Notes under the pieces: model-generated
What the model saw: the letters and a program-made list of their open reading frames with translations, nothing else
Database searches by the model: none
What the model was told of the DNA's origin: nothing
Shown: piece after piece, positions 31,543 to 42,643 of the stretch
Numbering within the stretch: the stretch's first letter is position 1
Layout of the letters: the number at the start of each line of letters is the position of its first letter
Assembly: GCA_028554795.2 (NCBI GenBank)
Contig: CM068824.1
Span: 165,599,946-165,663,945 of the forward strand
Direction of reading: 5' to 3'
Length of the DNA stretch: 64,000 nt
Source: Sinohyriopsis cumingii
Lineage: Eukaryota; Mollusca; Bivalvia; Unionida; Unionidae
Made by a program: the position numbers and the translations under genes

Positions 31543-33357
31543 GACTAAACAAACAGGCATTACGCTGTTATAAAAGCCGTTGACAGCTATTGGTTAATAA
31601 GTCAAAAAGGAAATAACCAATGGAGGATTTGATGAATAAATTATTAACATAGAATAACGGTCCACCTCAATTATCACGTCGGTTGAATTCACCTATGACA
31701 ACATGCTGCTTTTTCTGCGCATTAAAATTTCACAAATGCCAAGTGTTGGATGTAGTAATACGTTCAGTTTTTTTTTCGTTCCTCGTGATGTTGTAACATT
31801 CTTTGTCAAGCAATACTAGGATGGATACGTGGAACTAGGCACTGAGATAGAAATCAAGACAAGAGATGACCAAATGAAAATCGATAAACAATCAGCTAAA
31901 TAAATGTTCTGTCTCTATGTACGTATGCTATGTACCGTCGTTTTTTTAGCCTTTAAACCAATGTTTACTAGCTTTGTAAAATTGTACATCTTCTGATTTT
32001 TCTTTTGTTGCTTCAGGTCCTTTTTTTTTGTCTAACATTTTGAGTTACTGGACCACCTTACCACAGCTGACCGACGTCCTGAAATACACATTCATTTATG
32101 GATAACAAATACAAATATTAAAACAAAGCAAATAATCGCACACATGGTATGTAGATATGTACTCCTACTATACTGTGTTAGATCATGGAGTATTATATAA
32201 AAATGAATTCAAAAAAATGAAAGTTGATTCATGCAGTGAGTTTGTAGTATAACAGATTTTATAAATTTTAGTAAAGCCTTTTTAAAAAAAATCAAATGCT
32301 TCATCAACATATTTTGCCAGTTTTAGCACAACATTTCTTTGTTGATCTTCGATGAGTTTTATAGCTTTGGAAACACTAGGTCGTGTGTAATAATGTGAAC
32401 ACATAATTCCAGTAAAGATGGTAATATACAGGACAAACAGTATCATTGTTTATGCTGTCTAGATGATGGAAGTTATGAAGAGTAAGTTATGTCCGGTAAG
32501 AAAAAAATGATAGTGTGTAAGATAATTACTAAAATCCAGGTCCAAACTGTCTTCTTTTTTAGACAGAAGCGATAAAATTATCAACATTATCAAACAATCC
32601 CGTTCTTTGATACCAATTAGATGCGTATTTAGTATCGTATATACTCGCGTATAAAACGAGACCAACTGCAAACTTTACAGACCCAGATCTGCCGTCGCAT
32701 AAAGTGCCTTAAGATCTGGGTCTGTGTAGTTTGTGAGGAGGAGACATTAGGACAAACAAGATATAGCCTGATCATTATGATATGGCAGATAAGGAATTTT
32801 ATTTCTATTTGCAGTCTGATTTAACTGATAATCGGGTAAATACCATATATCTGTTATTGCGCGAAACGGACGGTTGTTCTTGTTTTACTTTCTCCTGTCC
32901 ATTAGTCCACCTTGTCAATTTTAGACAAGATTAGTTTGTAGAGTATTTTGGCTGATACCTTCTGCTAGTCAGGTGATCAAATGATCACAGGAACAACATT
33001 TGTGAAATAACCAATTCTGACATAAATGGATACACAAATACTAACACAATTTTAAACGCCATTTAAATATTAATACCAGTGCTACTTAATTACTTCCACT
33101 ACATTCACGCAAACGTTTTTACTCTGATCCAAACGAAAGACTTTTCAGAATATATATTACCTTCCACACATAGATGAAATAAATGAAGGCCAGTGTACCA
33201 ATATCCATGTGGACGTATGAGCGAATACAGTAACGTTTTACGGTGCATAAGCACAACATAGGCTTTAGAGTGCCCACTAAAGATAAAGTTCGAATTGTAC
33301 AAAACTTTATGAAGTTAAACCTTTCCAAAAGCTTAATATGAAGGACTAATATTCTTA
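31543..33357. other. Upstream flank of the fibrocystin-L-like gene
   Basis: No gene recognised. It contains a short perfect inverted repeat at 32668-32734. Regulatory DNA for the gene on the minus strand is expected here, but no specific site could be supported. Confidence 0.6.
32668..32734. repeat. Short inverted repeat (mini-foldback), about 67 bp
   Basis: Arms CAAACTTTACAGACCCAGAT and, reversed, CAAACTACACAGACCCAGAT around a loop of about 21 bp. A related fragment (ACCCAGATCTGCCG) occurs at 28370, suggesting a dispersed mini-element. No convincing target duplication. Confidence 0.6.
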
Positions 33358-34652
33358 TGTCACGTGTTCAGGCTCGAATAAACAGTAGCACAAGAAAGAG
33401 TGAAAACAACAAGTTTTGAAAAAATACAATAATTTATTTCCCTGGAAAAATTCTGTAAAATTGAAAAAATATGAACTTACGGTTTATAGAATCAAATCCA
33501 AAAATAATCCAAGAATAATTCAAGAATAAAGTTTTAGTAGTCCTATTAACAAAATGTTCAACTGATTTCACTTTCGAATCCCGACGAAGAATCCAAGATG
33601 GAATACGATGACGTATGCTGCAATCTGTAGTGTTGAAGTCTACAGTTCCTTGTGGAAACAAGAATTATCACTCCGGTTTCTGATAGTTGAATAAATCTTT
33701 ATAAAAACTGTCCTTGTTCCACATTATTATATGAGCACACTTTAAAAACAACAGAATTAATACTTTTGAATCCAAGTAATTTGAAATAACTCTAAACAGC
33801 ACAACATACAACTTCCAATTTAACAGCCCAGCTTCTACTGAGATTAATTCTCAAAAAAATGGGTTATAGCGTATTCTAAACTTAAACAAGTGGTCACGTG
33901 ATCATCTTGTCGCAGGTTATAGAAAGCAAGTACTTGTTACAGATCACGTTTACCCAGTGTGACCCTGACGAAAACCAATCATTTTACTCTAAGAAATATA
34001 TACCGCTCCGGTGGCCTAGTGATTAGAGCGCCCGCCTCGGATGCGGGAGATCGTGGGTTCGATCCCCGGTCGAGTCGTACCAAAGACTTACAAAAATGGA
34101 ACTTACAGCTGCCTCGCTTGGCGCTCAGGTTAGTGTTAGGACTGGTCGGCAAGGTGTCAGGATAATGTGACTGGGTGGGACATCATGCAACATGTCTGCG
34201 GCATGATGCCCCAGTGCTAGACATCACTATGAACTGTCACACTGCATACATCGTAGCGATATGACTGAAACATTGTTAAAGCTACGTTAAAAATTCAAAT
34301 CTCCCCCCGACACACACACGCACACACACTAAGAAATAAAAAAAATGTTTACATCTTAAAGACGAATTCCCATCATGACCTTGAAAACAACCAATCATTT
34401 GAAAATAAAATAGAACTTGTTTAACATGGTTGCTACAAATTTCGAAACAAGGTCAGGATTTAGATCAACACCTGGTGTTTATAAACTAACAGTGAAGGTC
34501 AAACTATTTTCTGAAAAAAAGTATCATCTCTAGTGAATAAATTTACATTACAATATCATGTAATGAAAAATAAAATTTTTAAAACTGACAAACAAATAAA
34601 TTGAAATAAATATATGTTTAATCAGATACAAGTAAATCAAATATACATAACA
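33358..34652 (-). repeat. 3' LTR of minus-strand Gmr1-like element (with SINE insertion)
   Basis: Matches 39424-40384 over its length except for a 330-bp SINE plus duplicated CTAAGAAATA. Without it the LTR is about 955 bp. It contains the AATAAA-rich end and no coding sequence. Confidence 0.88.
33999..34328 (+). mobile_element. tRNA-headed SINE (family A) inside the 3' LTR
   Basis: A box TGGCCTAGTGA and B box GGGTTCGATCCCC, full body and (AC)n tail. CTAAGAAATA flanks it (33989-33998 and 34329-34338); the empty site is visible at about 40066 in the other LTR, so the insertion is proven within the window. Confidence 0.93.
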
Positions 34653-34660
34653 CTTCCCCC
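34653..34660 (-). promoter_or_regulatory. Polypurine tract next to the 3' LTR
   Basis: On the minus strand GGGGGAAG immediately precedes the TGTTATG start of the 3' LTR, the expected place for plus-strand priming. Confidence 0.75.
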
Positions 34661-34794
34661 ATAAAGAAAAACAAAGATTTATACCTAAAGCTTTCTTTCT
34701 ACCACAGACGAACTATACATGGGTTAAAAAGAACTCATATAAGTTACACACAGTGTACGTGAAATAATACATTGTTATTGTAAAGTGCGTCTGC

Positions 34795-36336
34795 TATTGA
34801 ATTATCTTTTCCGTCTGATGTGCCTGATGCCAAAATTATATTCCTGTAACAACAAACTCAACCTTAATAGTCTTTGATTTTTATTTTTCATCTTCTTGCC
34901 GATGAAAGTAAGGAGTTTGTGGTCACTAAATACAATAATCGAAGAAGGAGCTGAACTAATGTAAACTTCAAAATGTTGTAATGCCACTATCAAAGTCAAC
35001 ATTCCTTCTCGATTGTTGAATAATTTCTTTGGTGCTTTTTTAATTTCTTAGAAAAATAGCACACTGTATGATCAATACCATTTTAATCTTATTGAATTAA
35101 AACTGCTCCATCCCGAACATCACTTGCATCAACTAACATTTTTAATGATTGGCTGAAATTTGGAGCTGTAAGAACTTCCGCGCTTTTAAGTATGGTTTTC
35201 AACATGTCAAAAGCCTCCTGACATTTTTCAGTCAAAAGGAACTTGCTTTTCTTACTCAATACATTTGTCAGAGGTTCAGCAATTATAGAAAAATTGGAAC
35301 AAAATTTTCGATAGTATCCGACCATACCAAAACATCGCATCAGTTAATTTTTATTAACAGGCATGGGAAATTCAGATATAGCCTTGATCTTAGCATCTAT
35401 AGGTTTAACTTGCCCATGTCCCACGATGTGCCATAGGAAAGTTACACTAGCACGGCAGAACTCACTTTAGATAAATTAATTGTCAAATATGCATCTGTGA
35501 GTCTGTCAAAGAATTTCCGAATTGTTGCTACATGTTTTGTCCAGGTGTCTTTGTAGATGATCACATTATCGATGTAAACATCACAACTGTCTAGACCAGA
35601 TGTAATCATATTCATGAGACGTTGAAATGTACTTGGCGACCCTTTCATCCCAAACGGCATTACTTTATATTGATAAAGTCCATATGGAGTCACAAATGAC
35701 GAAATTTTCTTTGCTCTTTCCGTTAGAGGAATCTGCCAAAATCCTTTCAGAAGGTCAAATTCGGTGACATAATTGGCATTCCCGATCTTATCAATAGAGT
35801 CATCAATTCTTGGTAATGGGAATGAATCTGTTTTGTCACACTATTCACCTTCCTATAACAGTACACATACGGAAAGTTTTATCTGATTTTGGAACAAGTA
35901 TGCATAGTGAACTCCAGTCACTTTTACTGGGCTGTATAAAATCATTCTCCAGCAAATATTGAATTTCATTTTTCAAGTATTCCTGTTTGAGATGGTTCAT
36001 ACTGCACGGATAATGTTAACAGTTTGACAGGTTTAGAATTTACAACTTAAACGTCATGGAAAATTTTGTATGTTCTAGTAGGAACATCTGGAAATAAGTG
36101 CTCCTATTCAACTAATACTGTTTAATATGTTTAGTATCATTTCTTTGTTGCTGTTGCAAATGTGAAAGTTTCTTGTCTAGATCTTTCATAATTTCTGAAA
36201 TCCGAAGATTGGTCACTCCAATGTCAGTAGAATCCGATGATATTCCTTCACTTAAATCTTCACTGAGTGTAACAGGTACAGCTAAAATAATTGCATGTTT
36301 AACCTGGCTATCTCTTTCAATATACTGTGTTAGCAT
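34795..36336 (-). pseudogene. Reverse transcriptase and RNase H of minus-strand Gmr1-like element
   Basis: From high to low coordinates: lead-in near 36130-36200 (KLSHLQQQQRN, then a FPDV motif), fingers with YRKVNSVTK at ~35850, palm at 35693-35442 (PYGLYQYKVMPFGMKGSPST, FQRLMN, DVYIDNVIIYKDTW), thumb at 35340-35089 (GMVGYYRKFCSNFS), and RNase H (VDASD at ~35130; FSDHKLL and RLLRLSLLLQEY at 35002-34800). The catalytic Y-x-D-D reads YIDN, so the second aspartate is lost. Several stops and frameshifts separate the parts. Confidence 0.88.
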
Positions 36337-36339
36337 GTT

Positions 36340-37453
36340 AATGTGACATAGTTGTTTTGTTTACGAATCCCAGGAGCATTTATGATGTAATTTATATCAT
36401 TTATTTTCCTGTCAACTGTGTAAGGACCATAATACTTGACCTGAAGAGGATTTTGTGGTACTGGCAAGAGAGCCAGGACTCTTATCACGAGGCTGAAATC
36501 CCATTTCCTTCGAGTTTTTATCATATCTTGACTTCATTTTGGATTGTGTAGAGTGCAGATTTGCTCTTGCGCCCTCACAAGCCTTTGACAACTTGTATTT
36601 AAAATTAGAAACATAATTAAGAAGATTAATTTCAGAGTCTTCATTAGAAAGAAGTTTCTCTTTCAATGACTTTAATGGCCCACGTAGAGTGTGTCCAAAA
36701 ACCAGTTGAAAGGGACTGAAACCTAATGATTCTTGAACTGATTTCTTAACAGCAAACAATAATAAACGAATGCCTTCACCCATCCCAATCTTTACCCGTA
36801 TCAAAACAATATGATCGAATCTTATTGTTCAGTCTGATGGAATCTTTCAAATGCCCTTTGGCTCTCAGGGTGATAGGCAGATGATCTGAATTGTTGAATG
36901 CCTAATTCGTATATAACTTGCTAGAAAATTCCAGACATGAAATTTGAGTCTTGATCAGATTGTATGGACTTGGGAAGGCCAAATTGAGTAAAAACAACTT
37001 TATCAAAGCTTTTACTATTGTTTTAGATTTCATATTCCTCAAGGAAATTGCCTCTGGAAACCTTGTTGACGCACACATTATGGTCATCAGGTATTGGTTC
37101 CCTTACTTGGTCTTAGGTAAGGGACCAACACAGTCTACCGTAATTCTACTAAATGGTTCGTCAAAAGCAGGAATAGGTTGTAGAAGAGCCTTGGGAATTT
37201 TCTAATTTCGTTTTCCTACCATTTGACAGGTACGACAAGATCTACAGTATTGACCAACATCACTTTTGATTTTGGGCCAATAGAAGTGAGTTAAGATCTT
37301 GTGATAAGTTTTATTAATCCCTAAATAACCACCAAATGGAGTCTCATGGGCCAGACTAAGTATTTCCTGTCTGTAAGGTTTTGGAACTACAATTTTATAG
37401 TTCAGTGCCCTTTCGTCATCAGCAGGTTCCTCGGGAGGTCTCCGTTTTCTCAT
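36340..37453 (-). pseudogene. Integrase of minus-strand Gmr1-like element
   Basis: HHCC finger at 37350-37210 (HETPFGGYLGINKTYHKILT-HFYWPKI, then CRSCRTCQ). Core begins near 37150 and includes MTIMCASTRFPEAISL at ~37087; the second-Asp region is eroded. C-terminal part at 36804-36412 contains SVQESLGFSPFQLVFGHTLR, and a GPYTVDRKIND module (GPY/F) at ~36440. It lies 5' of the RT, the diagnostic feature of the group. Interrupted by several stops. Confidence 0.87.
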
Positions 37454-37827
37454 AAGAATTCAAAAATTCAATTTGTAATGAAATAACAGACAGGAACTTC
37501 AGTAGCTTCAATTTCACTAATGACCTTCTGAAAGAAACAGATCTCATGATCTTTTTCCTGGTCAACGACAAGTGATTGTCTTGTAACTACACAAGCTGCA
37601 AAATATATCAGGCAATTCTTTTTCAATTAGATCGAATTTCTGATCCAAGCAAAGCTTATCAGTTACAAGTGGATTAACCACAACCTTGTCTCCAGCTAGG
37701 TCGTTCCCTAGTAATAAATGAATGCCCTCAATGGGTAAAACAGAGACTGTTCCAACTGTCTCGGGTCCTGAGACTCAGTCTGAAAGCAAATTTACACAGT
37801 GGAAAGGAACATTAACAAAGCCGCATT

Positions 37828-38200
37828 CTACTCCCTGAATAAGAACACTCTCATTAGAAGAAAACTTCTCAGAAAAAGGCAAAGTACCTGACAATAAAAG
37901 TACTGAGCTCCTGTGTCCCTTAAAAATTTTATTGGGATAGGATTGGCAGAATCATTTAAGAGGGATATAGAACCCTTCGATATGAATGGTTCATAATTCT
38001 CCATAATCAAATCAGACTGGGGTTTATTAGACCCAACAAATGTATTGCTTTCAATACATGACCATGACCTTGACCTCTTAGAAATAAGAGCATTTGGAAT
38101 AGGCATGTCTTGATTCTGATGCCTATTTTTCAATTCGTAGCAATCAGAAATAACGTGTCCTTTTTTCTTGCGATAGGTACACGTAGGAAGAGACAAGGAT
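37828..38200 (-). pseudogene. Zinc knuckle and aspartic protease of minus-strand Gmr1-like element
   Basis: The frame begins with a CCHC-type knuckle (LPTCTYRKKKGHVISDC) in which the second Cys is Arg, followed ~65 residues later by PIKFLRDTGAQ, a retained D-T-G protease active site at ~37907-37930. Beyond it the frame degenerates. The 37460-37820 stretch continues protease-like sequence in broken frames. Confidence 0.75.
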
Positions 38201-38374
38201 CTTGAATCAAGCTTCTCCGAAGTTTGATTTTTAGAAGTTGTACCAGTTTGAGTTTAGAAGGGCTTGTATTAGGCTGAAATACTTTTTCTGCCAAAAGACT
38301 GTTGAGTAAAAGTCGTATTTACAAAAGGAACTTTATGAGTTAAAGAATACTCATCAGCAGCACTAGTATCATTT

Positions 38375-39148
38375 TCAAGGTTTCAATCTGGTGTTCGTCA
38401 AGATAAGACTTAATGTCACTATGGACCAGTTTTTGAAATCTTCAAGTAATACATGTTGTTTGAGACTTTCATAATCTCGTTCAACTTTCTTGGCTAAGCG
38501 CAAATCTATCAAATAACTGCTGTTTTTCTCTAGCGAATTCGACATGAGTTTTTCCAGCTTCTTTTCTATAGCTTCAGGGACTAACTCATAACCCCTTAGG
38601 ATGCATTCTTTAACCACTTGATAGTTACCACTTTGGTGAACTGACAGTGAATTGTAGATATCACTAGCCTTACCAGTGAGTACACATTGTAATAACTGAG
38701 TCCAATGCTCCCTTGGCCATTTCAAATTTAAAGCAACTTTTTCAAAACGAGCAAACTATTTGTCTACTTCTTTTTCTCTGAAAGTGGCACTAATTTAATA
38801 TTCTTTGCAAGGTCAAAAGTTAAATTTGGATTTGAAGTATGAATGGGCTTTTCACTTGCCAGTTCCATTTCTTTCAGTATACATTGATATTCCCTCTCTA
38901 TCTCTCTTTCTTCCTTATATAATTGCATTTCTTTTTGGTAACTGCATTTGTCTTTCTTTATCTTTTTCTTCTGCTTGTAAAGGCATTTGTTTTTCTTCGT
39001 TCTGAATCTTCAGCTTCCTCAACTCCAATTCCATCTTGTATTTTAATTCTAATTCCTTCATTTTTGTGTCAGAGTCAGATAAAGATTTACTGATCGAAAC
39101 CAAAGCACCTTTATCTAAAACATTCTTTTCCACCAAATACTGAACCAA
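38375..39148 (-). pseudogene. Gag of minus-strand Gmr1-like element: coiled coil and SCAN-like capsid
   Basis: 39148-38915 is a Glu/Lys/Gln-rich coiled coil (ELELKYKMELELRKLKIQNE). 38725-38400 holds WPREHWTQLLQCVLTGKASD, then YELVPEAIEKK and LLEDFKNW, the signature of the Gmr1-like capsid related to the vertebrate SCAN domain. Two frames are broken by stops. Same architecture as the gag at 14912. Confidence 0.8.
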
Positions 39149-39423
39149 AATATTTCTTATTTCCTGTTTCGTTAAGGAATCCTCTATTTTCGAAAAATCG
39201 TATTTTCAGGCAAGTTCAATAAAATCATCTTTTTAAAAAAGATCTAATTGTTTCTAGGTAGGATTTGAAAGAAAGATTTCTACCTTCGATAACATTTTAG
39301 AAAAAGTATGCCGATTTCAGTAAGATTTCAAAAACTAGAGGAATTCAAATTTCAAAACAATGTTTTCTGAAATATTCTATCCAAAATTCAAAATAATCCG
39401 GGACGAACTACCCCAATTTCTCA

Positions 39424-40384
39424 TGTCACGTGTTCAGGCTCGAATAAACAGTAACACAAGAAAGAGTGAAAACAACAAGTTTAGAAAAATTACAATAATT
39501 TATTTTCTTGGAAAAATTCTGTAAAAATGAAAAAATATTAACTTACTTACAGTTTTGTAGAATTAAATCAAAATTAATCCAGTAATTATCCAAGAATAAA
39601 GTTTTAGTAGTCCTAATAACAAAATGTTCAACTGATTTCACGTTCGAATCCCGACGAAGAATCCAAGATAGAATACGATGACGTATGATGCAGTCTGTAG
39701 TGTTGGAGTCTACAGTTCCTTGTAGAAACAAGAATTATCAAACCGGTTTCAAGTAGATGAATAAATATAAAAAACTTTCCTTGTTCCTCAATATTATATG
39801 AGCACACTTATTTTTCAGAAAAATAACATAATTAATCCTTTTGAATCCAAGTAATTTGAAATAACTCCAAACATCACAACATACAACTTCCAATTTAACA
39901 GCCCAGCTTCTACTGAGATTAATTCTCCAAAACATGGGTTATAGCGTATTCTAAACGTAAACAAGGGTCACGTGATCATCTTGTCGCAGGTTATAGAAAG
40001 CAAATACTTGTTACAGATCACGTTTACCCAGTGTGACCCTGACGAAAACCAATCATTTTACTCTAAGAAATAATAAAATAATTGTTTACATCTTAAAGAC
40101 GAAGTCCCATCATCACCTCGAAAACAACCAATCATTTTAAAATAAAATAGAACGTGTTTAAGATGGTTGCTAAAAATTTTGAAACAAGATCAGGTATCAG
40201 ATCAACACCTGGTGTTTATAAACTAACAGTCAAGGTCAAACTATTTTCTGAAAAAGTATCATCTCTAGTGAACAAATTAAGATTTCAATGTCATGTAATG
40301 AAAAATAAATTTTTTTAAAACTGACAAGTAAATTGAAGTAAATATATATTAACTCAGATACAAGTAAATCAAATATACATAACA
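39424..40384 (-). repeat. 5' LTR of minus-strand Gmr1-like element
   Basis: 961 bp, TGTTATG...ACGTGACA on the minus strand, lacking the SINE seen in its partner. A possible primer-binding region starts TGGGGTAGTTCGTCCCGG within ten bases of its end (about 39399-39416), but the matching tRNA could not be checked. Confidence 0.85.
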
Positions 40385-40735
40385 CTATATAAAAAAAATA
40401 AAAGGCAACGACGTCAAGATTCTGTAAAAGGTATACAAAATTAAACTTTATGGTAAAATATGTAAAACCCTTAAAACACTTACTGATTTTTTTTTATCAT
40501 ACCTTGAAAAAATCATGTAGACAGATAAATCAGGAGACAGAACGGTAAGGAAATAGTTATGTAGGTAGGTGTAGATAAATAACAGGTAGGTAACAAATTA
40601 AATAGATGGTAACATAGATAGTAAACTATACGACTGAACTATCGATAAATAGATAGACAAGAAGGTAGGGAGATAGACTGGTAAATCTTCGTATTCAAAT
40701 GTCCCGCAAGTCAATTATAATTTAAACGGGACGAT
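40385..40735. other. Simple AT-rich spacer with TAGG-rich stretch
   Basis: Includes GTAGGTAGGT and GATAGATAGA-type simple sequence at 40560-40680; nothing else recognised. Confidence 0.6.
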
Positions 40736-41266
40736 ATGGGTGAATAGTTTTACATGAGGCGTCGTTGTGGACAAAAGCTGGTCCACTGAGAAAGTTGAAA
40801 TTTAAAACGGCATATGCCGAGAATTCCAATTTCACACGTTGAGTCAAACTGTTGGTGTTAAAAGTTCCATTTCATATCTAAGTTTTGCAACTTTATCTAT
40901 TGAATTACACAGTAGTGGTTGAAAGTTCCATATTCGATATCAAGTTTTAAATTTTTTATATAGTTAATCAAATTGTTTGCGTTGAAAATATTCAATTTCA
41001 TATGTCGCGTTTTCGAGTTATGCTTGTTGGATTATACAGAAGTGGTTAAAAATTTAACTTCGTACGTAGATTAAACTTTTGAATTTAGACGGCGGTGATA
41101 GAAATATCAGTGGTTTATGTCGAGAATTCCAATTTCACACGTTGAATCAAATTGTTTGTACTGAAACTTCGTTCAGATTTTCTCTGTTGAATTACACAGC
41201 GGTGGTTTAAAGTTCGATTTCCTATGTCGAGAAAATCCCCATAAACATGCAAGACATTTTTTTTTA

Positions 41267-41588
41267 AGCCTCTCCGGTGGTCTAGTGGTTAAAGCGTCCG
41301 CCTTGGATGCGGGAGGTAGTGGGTTTGATACCCCAGCCATGTCACACCAAAGACTTACAAAAATGATACTTACAACTACCTCGCTTGATGCTCATCATTA
41401 ACAGATTAGTGTTAGAACTGGTCGGCCTGGTGTCAGGATAATGTGGCTGGGTGGGACATCTTGCTACATGTCTGCGGCATGATGCCCCAGCGCTAGACAT
41501 CACTATAAACTGCCGCACTTTAGACATCGTAGCGATGTGACTGAAAAATTGTTAAAACTACGTTAAAAGTCCAAATCACACACACACA
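41267..41588 (+). mobile_element. tRNA-headed SINE (family A)
   Basis: Head CTCTCCGGTGGTCTAGTGGT, eroded B box GGGTTTGATACCCC, typical body (GGCATGATGCCCCAGCGCTA) and short (AC)n tail. Located just inside the left arm of the foldback-like structure. Confidence 0.85.
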
Positions 41589-41639
41589 GTTTTTTTTGTT
41601 TGTTTTTTTGTTTTCTCTTTTATTTTTTGTTATTCTGTG

Positions 41640-42130
41640 TGATGTTGATTACAATAAGGTTTTGCCTAAAGTGTTTTCATTTGCTAATATTTCCTAAAAT
41701 CCTTGATGGATTTGTTGGAATTAGTAATAATGAATCTAAGATAAATCATTGGTTGCCATGCACACTTGCCTTTTTAACCTCAGGGCCAATGTCACAGTCA
41801 TAAAGAATATGTCATAAGGATTTTGTTAAAGTATTACTTCGTTTGCTTACATTTCCTATACCCCTAGATTGGTTTTCTTCATGCTTAGTCAATACCATTC
41901 TGTGCGCACTCCCGCCCTTTTGATCTATGGGTCACTGTCGCATAGAAAATGTACATTACGGTTTTGTTTTTATTTTTTTAAATTCATTCGCATATATTTC
42001 TTAAACATATTGATGGTTTTATTCATAAATTGAATGAATCATTATGAAGATAAAACTACCGCAACAACCTCGCTCCAACTTTGGGCATTGGGGTCAAGGT
42101 CACACGTTTTGCATCACCGTGTTGAATGTG
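41640..42130 (+). repeat. Degenerate tandem repeat, about three units of 135-175 bp
   Basis: Words such as AGGTTTTGCCTAAAGTGTTT / ATTTTGTTAAAGTATTACTT, 'CATTTCCTA.A.CC..GAT' and 'GGGTCAAGGTCACA' / 'GGGCCAATGTCACAGTCA' recur. Not resolved further. Confidence 0.5.
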
Positions 42131-42597
42131 GTCTAAAGATGCAGGCCCAGGCCCTCTTGTGTTTAGTTCAGTTTTTCAAGAATTATAAGTATCATGAGCA
42201 TCCTACTTGGTCTTGATATATGTCTTGGCGAGTGCAACATTACCGAATCAGTCCACAACAGAAGTGCACATTAGTGCACCACTAGCGGGATATCTATGTT
42301 CTGAGTAAAGTCCACTCCCAATCTTGGCCAACCATTTCAGAATGGCGACAGGGGCATTGCCATCTATTCCTGCGTCAGGTCGATTTTAACATTGATTCAG
42401 GCGTTTTCCCTAACACCCTGCCCTTTGTCCAGCTGCAGAATGACCTTTTATTTCTCACGAACGTAAACGTGAATTTTCTTTCAAATTGATGAACTACATA
42501 TGACATATTTGGTTCACAAAAAAAAAACTATTTCACTATTCAACAAGAAGAACACAAGCACTACTACTACTACTACCACTACTATTACTACAACAAC

Positions 42598-42601
42598 AAC
42601 A

Positions 42602-42640
<39 letters not shown>
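42598..42640 (+). repeat. (AAT)n microsatellite
   Basis: About 13 AAT units following ACT/ACA triplets. Confidence 0.95.

Positions 42641-42643
<3 letters not shown>

Larger units (their letters stand above)
33358..40384 (-). mobile_element. Gmr1-like Ty3/gypsy LTR retrotransposon with both LTRs
   Basis: LTRs at 39424-40384 (5') and 33358-34652 (3'), each reading TGTTATG...ACGTGACA on the minus strand and highly similar. A polypurine tract GGGGGAAG (34653-34660) abuts the 3' LTR. Internal order on the minus strand is gag, zinc knuckle, protease, integrase, reverse transcriptase, RNase H. Integrase ahead of RT defines the Gmr1-like group within Ty3/gypsy. Many stops and a changed RT catalytic box make it defective. 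A clean 5-bp target duplication was not found (TCTTA versus CTATA). Confidence 0.88.

Noticed and set aside
33352..40390. Exact target duplication for the minus-strand LTR element
   Set aside because: Flanks TCTTA and CTATA do not match, so none is claimed; later mutation or recombination between copies could explain it.
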